DNA of 64,000 nucleotides from positions 124,001 to 188,000 of the forward strand of contig BGKB01000011.1 in assembly GCA_003116975.1 (NCBI GenBank), in the 5' to 3' direction. Under the pieces are notes generated by a model that did no database searches, was not told where the DNA came from, and saw only the letters and a program-made list of their open reading frames with translations. The stretch's first letter is position 1; each line of letters starts with the position of its first letter. Below are positions 8,723 to 16,900 of the stretch, one piece after another. Made by a program: the position numbers and the translations under genes. Source of the DNA: Aurantiochytrium sp. KH105. Lineage: Eukaryota > Sar > Bigyra > Thraustochytrida > Thraustochytriidae.

Positions 8723-9863
8723 GCTGCTTTCTTTTCTCGCCCGCTCGCCCGCGTACGTGCGTTCCTGCTCAAGCGCGCGTTGCGTCAGACCTTTTTCTTC
8801 TTCTTCTTCTTCTCCTTCTTCTTCTCCCCCTCGCAGGCTGGCAGGCAGGGACTTGGGTGCTCTCCCGCGCTCGCCGAGATCTCTGCTCCTGCTCCGCAGC
8901 ACAGCGCACCGCAGCACGTGCCCGCCGCCCGCTCGCTCGCTCCTCGCTCTCTCCGCCCAGACGTACTTGCTCTCTCGCTCGCTCGCTCGATCAGGTTCTG
9001 GACTCCGGAAGGCGCTCGTCGATCAGCCAGCCGGGCATCGATCGATCGCTTCTCGCCTTGGCTTCTCGCCTCCTTTCTCGCCCCTCTCGCATTGTATTGT
9101 CCATCACTCACACTCGCACTTGCACACGCACACCCCTGGCCGCGCGCGCGCCGGCCGCGCAAGTGAACCTTTCCCCCGCGCAAGTGGACTTTTCCGCCCA
9201 TTCCCGTGTCGCCCGCCCTGGCCGGCGCGCGCCGCCTCCTCCTCTCTCTGGCCCCCTCCTTCCCCCTTTCGCGCGCGCAGACAGGGAGGGGTTGGTCGCC
9301 CGCGACCCCCGCCCGCTGCGCCCACTTGCGCTCCCGCGGCGCCAAGTCGGGCTCTCGCAGCCGCAAGTTCAGTTTACCCGCCCGTACACTGCACCAAACT
9401 CCGCGCGCGCGACTTCCAAGACGCCGCGCGGGTGTGCACACGCGCCACCCCAGGCGGACGCCTTAAAACACCGACTTTAATCGGCTCAAAACCCCGCCAG
9501 GCGCAGCTCGCTTAAGGTGGGGGCGCAGAGCTCGGCCTTCCAGAGTCTTCTACTACAGTCAGAACCCATGCAGAACCGGCACGGCACATCCGAAGAATCA
9601 ATGGAGAACCAGCCGAGAACGGTAACGTGGGGAACGAATGGCCGCAGCTGGTCATCGCGCAAGACGACCAACGTGAAGGCGAGAAGGGCCTCTCGCGCGC
9701 TCGCGCAGCCGGACGGCGAGAAGAGGGCCGGCCAGGCCAGGGCGCGAAAAAGCGAAAAAGGAAAGAGAGAGAGAGAGAGAGGGCTGGAGAGGAAGGATAT
9801 CGAGCTTTGCAGGCCTCGAGGTCTCGCGGGCGTGGACACACCAGATCGCGCTTTCTGGCGCTC
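8723..9863. promoter_or_regulatory. Divergent intergenic spacer (C-CAP/TPR / GatA)
   Basis: 1141 bp without a supported gene. It contains TTCTTC-rich pyrimidine runs just upstream of 8722, GCTCGCTC arrays (about 8935-8990), a GA dinucleotide run (9764-9780), and several CACTTGCG/CGCAAGTG elements: 9115-9123, 9156-9165, 9177-9186 and 9323-9330. The frame of GatA is open upstream of its ATG to 9627, but that stretch is Arg/Glu low-complexity and has no ATG. Confidence 0.45.
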
Positions 9864-11315
9864 ATGACCTCGGCAGCAAACGCTGCGGCCAAAGCGCGAG
9901 GCGTGCGCGCCGTAGAGCGCGCAAGGAAATGTCTGGCCGAGGCGACCGTAGCGAAGGCAGAGCTCAATGCTTTCACAGAGCTGAGGGATGAAAAATCGGT
10001 AATGGCAGACGTGGAGGCCGCCCAAGCCCGCTGGGAGCGCGGCGAGGCGCGCAGCCCCGTGGACGGGCTGCTCTTCGCTGTCAAGGACAACATCTGCCAG
10101 GCACAGACGCGGTCCTCAGCGGCCTCGCGCATGCTTTCAAACTTTGTCGCGCCCTACGATGCAACCTGCGTATCTCGACTTCAGGCCGCCGGCGCCATTC
10201 CGATGGGCCGCACCAATCAGGATGAATTTGGCATGGGATCCTTCGGACTCAACTCCTACTACGGTCCGAGTTATCGTCCCGGAGACCATCGCGTAGCAGG
10301 AGGCAGCTCGAGTGGAAGTGCTATTGCGGTAGCCACTGAGGCATGCCACTTTGCGCTCGGGTCCGACACGGGTGGCAGCGTGCGTTTGCCAGCGGCTTTT
10401 TGTGGCGTCATGGGCTTCAAGCCCTCCTATGGCCGCATCTCACGACATGGTCTCATCTCATACGCCAGCAGTCTCGACACCATTGGTCTCCTTTCCGGCG
10501 ATGTGGGCATCATTGCCGAAGCCTTTGGCGTCTGTGCGGGTCCCGACAGCAACGATTCAACGTGCATCACCTCTCCCTTGGAATCATGGCCGTTGCCGAA
10601 CGAGACCCAGAGCGACGCGGCCGCCATTCCTCTTCGTGTTGGCATTCCTGTCGAGTATAATGTGGCGGAACTGAGCGAAGACGCGCGTGCCGCCTGGCAT
10701 GCCCAGGTTGAGCATGTCAAAATATGTCTCGGACCCGAGACCTCTATTGTCCCTGTGAGCGTTCCCTCCGTCAGAGACGCGCTTCCTGCTTATTATGTGC
10801 TTGCATGCGCCGAGGCGTCGTCAAATCTCGCGCGTTACGATGGCGTTCAGTACGGCCATCGAGCTGCCTGGAGCGACGATTTTGAGACCTTGCATCAGGA
10901 GTACACGGCGTCTCGCACGGAAGGATTTGGCGCAGAGGTTCAGCGACGTATTCTTATGGGCGCGCACGTCCTTAGTGCTGAGGCATTTGATACGCTCTAT
11001 TTGCGCGCGAATGCCGTCCGCGATGCCTTGCGCGAGGACTTTTCTGCAGTTTTTCACCATGTTGATTTCCTCATTACGCCTGTGGCGCCTGGGCCCGCGC
11101 CAACACCGGAAGAAGCTGCGCAGCAAGACCTCGTGCAATCATACCTAACCGACGTCATGACAGTCCCAAGCTCGCTCGCGGGTCTGCCAAGTATGGCCTT
11201 ACCCTTTGCCAGGACTTCGACTTCACAAGAAGACGTCGGGAGCTATCAGCTCATCGCCGGTCCTCGTCAAGATGCCAAATTGCTGAGCACGGCACGTCTT
11301 TTGAGCGCTGCATGA
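9864..11315 (+). CDS. QRSL1: Glutamyl-tRNA(Gln) amidotransferase subunit A (GatA/QRSL1), probably organellar
   Basis: 483 aa from the first ATG of the frame. This is an amidase-signature enzyme with the full catalytic triad: Lys74 (LLFAVKDNIC), cis-Ser148 (VAGGSSSGSA) and nucleophile Ser172 (GSDTGGSVRLPA). The 74- and 24-residue spacings match bacterial GatA. Other GatA marks are GRTNQDEFGMGSFGLNSYYG and YGRISRHGLISYASSLDTIG. It releases ammonia from glutamine for transamidation of misacylated Glu-tRNA(Gln), working with GatB/GatC, and in eukaryotes this occurs in mitochondria or plastids. The first 30 residues are rich in Ala/Arg/Lys and could serve as a weak targeting peptide, but none is obvious. 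The gene is divergent from the C-CAP/TPR gene. Confidence 0.93.
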   Translation: MTSAANAAAKARGVRAVERARKCLAEATVAKAELNAFTELRDEKSVMADVEAAQARWERGEARSPVDGLLFAVKDNICQAQTRSSAASRMLSNFVAPYDATCVSRLQAAGAIPMGRTNQDEFGMGSFGLNSYYGPSYRPGDHRVAGGSSSGSAIAVATEACHFALGSDTGGSVRLPAAFCGVMGFKPSYGRISRHGLISYASSLDTIGLLSGDVGIIAEAFGVCAGPDSNDSTCITSPLESWPLPNETQSDAAAIPLRVGIPVEYNVAELSEDARAAWHAQVEHVKICLGPETSIVPVSVPSVRDALPAYYVLACAEASSNLARYDGVQYGHRAAWSDDFETLHQEYTASRTEGFGAEVQRRILMGAHVLSAEAFDTLYLRANAVRDALREDFSAVFHHVDFLITPVAPGPAPTPEEAAQQDLVQSYLTDVMTVPSSLAGLPSMALPFARTSTSQEDVGSYQLIAGPRQDAKLLSTARLLSAA

Positions 11316-11683
11316 ATTCTGGCAGGCAAGTGAATAAAGAAGGCAAAGAGTATGCGATTGACGGATGGATGCCATCTTGGGTTGATGGAACTGAAAAGGG
11401 ACCTGTAAGTAGATCCAGAAGACAAGACAAGACAAGACCAGTGAAGAGAAGAGAAAGGTGGAGAAAAAAAAATGAAATTTTACTTTTACCAGGCTGTTCT
11501 TGTGTGTCCACTCTGTGAAATCACGGGATCAGAAACGAGTCTTTCTGCATACACACACAACGTTTCGGCGCATGTGTAGCCAACGTAGAACTCTCGAAAA
11601 GAAAGAAAAGAAAAGAGAAAAGGGAAAAGAGATCAACAATAGACCTGCACGCGCAGTGGAAAGCCAGAAATCACAGACAGACA
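11316..11683. other. Convergent 3' spacer (GatA / PUM3)
   Basis: 368 bp between two convergent stop codons. It is purine-rich on the + strand, with AAGACAAGACAAGAC-type and GAAAAGAAA-type runs (about 11420-11475 and 11597-11635). It probably holds both 3' UTRs. No gene seen. Confidence 0.5.
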
Positions 11684-13639
11684 TCATTGCACGAGCTTGG
11701 CGAGAACCTTGAGCCCTGGAGTGGCATCCTTGCCGGAAGTTGCCTTGAGAGCAGAGGCGCACGCTTTGTTTGACTTGAGCTCTGCCTTGACTGCATCTGC
11801 CGTGTCCGGGTGCTCGACGAGTGCAACAAGGAGAAAGCACGCCGCGTTGACGCCGATCAGCGAGTCGACGCGGGGCTGAAGTAAATCCCAAAGGCGCTGT
11901 GCAAATCCTGCGCGATCATTGCCTTCGCGCGCCCCTTCGGCCACAATCAGCCGCTTCAGCGTGCGCTGCTCCAAAGGCTTCTCTACAATTTCAGGCGCAG
12001 CCTTGACCACCTCGAGCAGTTCATCCATGAGTGAGGACGCCCAAGAGGCAGCCATGACCTCGACGAGAAGCTCTGCGCCATGCGGATGTGGGAGACTGGC
12101 CTCCACCGATCCTTCGAGCGCCTTCGCCAGAGGGAATGCAGTAGCGTCGCGGAGTTCAGAAACACGGGCCTCCGGATCCTTTTTCGAGGTGCCTGGCGCC
12201 GGTTGAATCGCCTCAAAGTCAACGCGACGAAAGTAACGATTCACCTTGGATGTCAACGTCTGCATGTACACCAGCCGTGCCGATGTTGTCGCGTCGGGCA
12301 CCTGCACCGAGGCCACCAGCCTCTCGAGGACATTCTCCTCAAGAATCTCAGGAAGAATGCTTTTTTTCAGGAGCACGGTGTCATCAAGCACGTTGATGAG
12401 CGAAGCCAGAGCAAGAAAGCCAAACTCGTGAAAACACAGGTTCGCAGCATGACCCTTGAACACGCGAACGTACTTTTTCCGCTCCTTGGCGCTGGCGTGG
12501 GCGATGCAGCGTGCCACAGCGTATGCGCCATCCGCCGTCGAGATCATCGCCAGCGAGGCCTCCGCCACAAGCGGGACCAGCTCCGTAAGGATCGCGGTCT
12601 CTTCCGCGCTACCCGCCTCCGCCTCTGCTTTGTCAGCATCGCCTTCGTCGTCGCCGCCCTTCTTTGCGGTCTTCGTTTTCGCCTTGGCCGCGCTGCCATC
12701 GTCGTCGCCGATTTTCAACTCTGCGATATTCAGCTCGCACCTCTCGACGAGGGCGCGCGCAATCGAGTGGGCAAAGCCGAGACGCAAGATACCCTTTTCT
12801 GCCTGCTTCGTCACGATGCGATGCATGCTCGCCAGGGCTGCACGCCTACGCTTCATGTTCAAGTTTGCGTACATTTTGGCCTCTGTCGGCGCCGCGTCTG
12901 CGTTCTCTTGGCCGAAAATGGCGAACTCGGGGCCGCAGAATTCAAGTCGCAGCTTGCTCAGCACCGCCGGTACGGATACCAAGACGGGCCCGGCGTCACC
13001 CGCGCCCTCATCGGAGGACTTGGCAGACTTCTTGGCCCGTTTCGCGGCGCGGCCACGCTTCGTCTTGGCCGCGTCCACATTGCAGTGCGTAAAGGCAAAG
13101 TCGAGCACGCGGGATCCGCAGTTGTGCGTCGCCAGTCGCGACATGTGGCCGCGGAGCTCGTTAAGCACCTTGACGCGTTGTGCGTCGCTACCATATCGAA
13201 GAAGTGCAATCACTAAAAAGCAAGAATACTTGTCCTTGGAGAGCGAGACCATCTTGCCCTTGAGCTCCTCGAGGATGGACTCGCGCATCTCCTCGTTACC
13301 AAAGCGGAAGCAAACCTGGACACTTCGGCAGGCGTCGTGCTTCATGGCAAACTTGAGCATGCGGCCCTTGAGCGAAGCATAAATCTCCTTCACCTCGGAC
13401 CCGCGCTCCTCGTCCTCATCGTCTCGGAGCGCGGAAGCGGTGCGCTTGTTGAGCTCTTTGACGGTCTCGCTCAGGTCCTCGGCACCGCGGTTCTGAATCC
13501 AAACGCCATCCTTGCTATGCTTGTCTAGCTTTTGCTGGCCCTCCTCGGCCTCGGGCTCCGTCTTCGCCTTCTTGCTCTTGCCCTTGGCCTTGTCGTCGCC
13601 CTTGCTCGTGGGCCGCTTCTTGGAGCCCTTCACGGCCAT
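11684..13639 (-). CDS. PUM3: PUM3/Puf6-type Pumilio-repeat nucleolar protein with CPL domain
   Basis: 651 aa from MAVKGSKKRPTSKGD (13639), the first ATG of the frame. The Lys-rich N-terminus looks like a nuclear/nucleolar signal. Atypical PUF repeats run from about residue 80 to 400, for example FAMKHDACRSVQVCFRFGNE, LSKDKYSCFLVIALLRYGSD and LATHNCGSRVLDFAFTHCNV. A basic/acidic Lys- and Glu-rich insert interrupts the repeats at about 210-225 and 330-360. The C-terminal ~250 residues correspond to the CPL (Penguin-like) region. PUM3/Puf6 proteins bind nucleic acid without strong base specificity and act in 60S ribosome biogenesis and RNA repression; that is known of the family and inferred here. 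The gene is divergent from the TYW fusion gene, with start codons 350 bp apart. Confidence 0.85.
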   Translation of the reverse strand: MAVKGSKKRPTSKGDDKAKGKSKKAKTEPEAEEGQQKLDKHSKDGVWIQNRGAEDLSETVKELNKRTASALRDDEDEERGSEVKEIYASLKGRMLKFAMKHDACRSVQVCFRFGNEEMRESILEELKGKMVSLSKDKYSCFLVIALLRYGSDAQRVKVLNELRGHMSRLATHNCGSRVLDFAFTHCNVDAAKTKRGRAAKRAKKSAKSSDEGAGDAGPVLVSVPAVLSKLRLEFCGPEFAIFGQENADAAPTEAKMYANLNMKRRRAALASMHRIVTKQAEKGILRLGFAHSIARALVERCELNIAELKIGDDDGSAAKAKTKTAKKGGDDEGDADKAEAEAGSAEETAILTELVPLVAEASLAMISTADGAYAVARCIAHASAKERKKYVRVFKGHAANLCFHEFGFLALASLINVLDDTVLLKKSILPEILEENVLERLVASVQVPDATTSARLVYMQTLTSKVNRYFRRVDFEAIQPAPGTSKKDPEARVSELRDATAFPLAKALEGSVEASLPHPHGAELLVEVMAASWASSLMDELLEVVKAAPEIVEKPLEQRTLKRLIVAEGAREGNDRAGFAQRLWDLLQPRVDSLIGVNAACFLLVALVEHPDTADAVKAELKSNKACASALKATSGKDATPGLKVLAKLVQ

Positions 13640-13988
13640 TCTCGCTCGCGGCCTTGCCGCAAACACCTCGTCTAATTCGTCGCGACGCTTCTGACGCCGT
13701 CTCCGCGCAAGCTCTTCGCGCGAGAAAGTCACCGCGCACCGCGTGCGCCAGGGGTTTGTTTCGTCTCGTCTCGACTCGACTCGAGTCGCCTCGAGTCTTG
13801 TCGTCTCGTCTCCAGCTCCGGCGCGCCAAGCAAGACTCCCGCCACCCGTTCTGCGCACCAACTATTCTGCACTTGAGGACCGAATTCTTCACTTTGCGAG
13901 GTCTCGACAAGAGGAACTTTCCCAATTCTGCACTTGCGCCAAATCAAATTGGGTGTATTCTCGCAGCATACACCCCGGAGGCACTTGA
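13640..13988. promoter_or_regulatory. Bidirectional promoter with repeated ATTCTGCACTTG element
   Basis: 349 bp between the PUM3 and TYW-fusion start codons. ATTCTGCACTTG occurs exactly at 13864-13875 and 13925-13936, with a degenerate copy (ATTCTTCACTTTG) near 13883. A pentamer-like GACTCGAGTCTCGTC run lies at about 13759-13812. The placement suggests shared core-promoter or activator sites. Confidence 0.5.
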
Positions 13989-16900
13989 ATGCCACTTCTA
14001 ACGAAGGCAAACCGGGGGGCTCCAACGGACTATGCGCATGGCCATTCGTGGGGATGCCAGGTCGAGGTAGAAATAGCAAGGAAGGGAAGGACCTTGGCTG
14101 TCAGAACTCGCGGCACAGGCGCGCCTCGAGCGAAGGCAGCGCGGGGGAACGCGCGAGGGAACGAGGTCAGACATCGCTCGGACCCGCAAAAGGGCTCCTT
14201 CACGGTCGACGAAGCGTCATTCTCTCTCGCGGAGATGGCTCACGAACTGGCGCTCGAGACCGCGTACGCGAGCTTGCAACATCAGAAGCAACAGTTTGAC
14301 GCCTACAAACGCAGCATCCTCGCCGAGCTAGCGGACGTGGGCACCGACGCGTACTTAGACAAGTCTCCAAAGGGGTCGCTGGATGCCGCGATTGTCGAGC
14401 TGGTGCGAGACATCAACGCAAGTCGCGACTATGTTACGACGAGTTCCTGCTCCGGTCGGGTAAGTGTATTCTACGAAGGAGGCAGCAGTAGCAACACCAG
14501 CGCCAGCCAAGATCCGCTCGAACACAAGGAAAAGTCTGATTTGCAAACACCACAGGCTCCCCGCAAGGGCCAGGGACGCTGGCTTGGTGTGAATCATGAC
14601 CGCGCACTCTCACGTCAGGAAGTTCTCGATATGCTTGCGAGCGTGCCTCCGCAACAAGGCGGCAGGGCCGTCCTTAAACACGAACCCTTTGTTCTGCATG
14701 TCCAATGTAGGGACGAGCGCAGTGCGCAGGCCTTGCTTCGTGTCGCAATGGACAGCGGCCTGCGTGAATCTGGGCTTTCGTTGGGACAAAAGAAGATCAT
14801 GCTTGGCATCCGGACGCTCTCAAATGTCCTCGAAGTCCCTGTTTTGGTGGACGGCCGCCAAATTCTATCAGAAGACGCGCTCGGCGTCATGTGCGATGTG
14901 GCCGCTGAGAAGTTTCGCATTAATTGCGAACGTCGCGCCGCCTTCCACGCCAATGTCGCTGCTTTTCTTCGCGACGCCGACTCTTCGCCCGTCCCCGAGT
15001 ACCCTCGCTCCGATGCGAACGGCTTGCGAACGTCGACACGGAGCTTGAACCCGCAGCAGGAACGTCAAAAGGAGCGTAGGCGCCAAAAACAAGCCTCTCT
15101 TTCCCGTGCTCTCGAGTGGAAGGAAGTTGGGGCTGGCGCCGATCTCTTGCAGAGATGGGGACATGCGTCCGTGCCTCTCCCGGACGGCTCGGCCGCTTTG
15201 GTGTTTGGTGGATTTGGTCCATGCGATGGAACCTCACACGAACGGCGTAACGATCTCATTTTGGTGTGTCGGAACACGGAGGAGAATGGCAGCAGCTTTC
15301 TTTGCGAACGTCTCCAAGCCGAAGGAGAACCTCCCTTGGCTCGCATCAAACACGCTGCGTGTTGGCTTGACGCAAGTCACGCGTTGTACATTTCTGGCGG
15401 TCGTCAGTCTCCTCTTAAGGCGCTTAGTGACCTTGCGCTTTTTCATTTTGATCAACGCCGCTGGGTTCCAGTCCAGACATCAGGCGCATGGACACCGCGT
15501 TGGAGTCATACCATGGTCACTGCTGGTGAGCACGCCATAATTTTTGGTGGGCGCGATGCCAAGAGCGTGATGAGCGATACAATCATGATCACGATCCAGG
15601 ATGCCAGCGCCAAGGTGTCCTTGCTCGAGTGCCATGGCGGGGCTTCTGTGGTAGGTCGATTTGGTCACTCGGCCGTTACGACGAACCAAGGGGACAAAAT
15701 GGTCATATATGGCGGCTACGCGAGAGTGGGCGAGAATGACGACGACGAAGCTGTTCCTACGCAGCACATGCTTGGCGACGTTCAGGTTCTCGAAATCTCA
15801 ACCCGAACTTGGTCGACGGTGTGTGCGCACAGTCCGAGCTCCTCTAGATTTTCGCACGGGGCTGTAGCTCTGGACGATGACCGCATGCTCGTTGTTGGCG
15901 GCGTTGGCATTGAGTACCGCGACAATGGGGCGAAACTTTTGACGCTGTCGACGGGTCAATGGGACGTTGTCCGGTCCTCCGAAACGTATGGCGCATCGTG
16001 GGCTCCGCAAGCGATGCAGCAAAAGTTTAGCCTCATCAAGCTGCAGCAGGGCTCGCAGCTCGACTTGCTCTCGCTGGGAGGCGGTAATCTCTGCTTCTCT
16101 TTTGGCTTTTGCTTTGGCAAGTCGTCGCATGCCGATGCGAGCTGGATGCTCACGCACGATTTTGTGCCCGACGCACTTGCGATTGAGGCCAGCGAGGCAA
16201 AGGGCGCCAAAGTTTGTCTCGAAAAGGCAAAGCTTTACGACCGCTCACGCAAGATCGTTCCGTACTTGCACAATGGACGTGCTGCCCTTATGGCAATTCC
16301 CGTCCCACAAGATGCAATTGCGCGGGTCGAAGCGCTCATTCAGGACGGACAGCTCGGTGCCGCCAACCTTGTTCACTGTCCTGCACCCCCCTTAAAGAAT
16401 GGCGCCGCCCCCGCCGCATCCACCGCCGCCGCGGCCAAGGCTGAGGGCACTTCAGCCTCCGCAAAGTCCCAGAAAAAGACTGAGAAACCGAAGAGTGTGC
16501 CGAACAAAGAATCGCAAGTCAAATCAAAGGCTTCAGACGCGACAATTGCCGGATTGGGCGTCAGTGTTGCGGCATCTGCGTGCAAATTGTGCAAGTCGGC
16601 CTTGGAGCAAGCTGGCCTGTATGACAAGAGCCGGCGCGTAGGGAAACTGGCGAGTGGTATGATGGGCGTTCCCGTACGGGGTTCGCTCGAGGCTGCAGCC
16701 GCTGCCTTGGCCTCGGTAGGTGTGGAACCTGCAGAAACCTCGTCTAGCATGATGCTCCCGTGCTCGCCCGTTCCGAAGCAACAAGTTAGGTCCAAAAAGG
16801 CGCGCGCTGCCAATGGAAACAGCCGGCGCGCTGGTATCAAGGAGCAACTTCGGGTATGGGTCGAGGGTCTCGTCACTCGCTCGCCGAGCCTGGAGCTCCC

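Noticed and set aside
9627..9863. Upstream extension of GatA from a GTG codon
   Set aside because: No ATG, and the sequence is Arg/Glu/Lys repeat; eukaryotic initiation at GTG is unlikely.
12080..13216. 378-codon + strand ORF over PUM3
   Set aside because: Antisense to clear PUF/CPL coding sequence.
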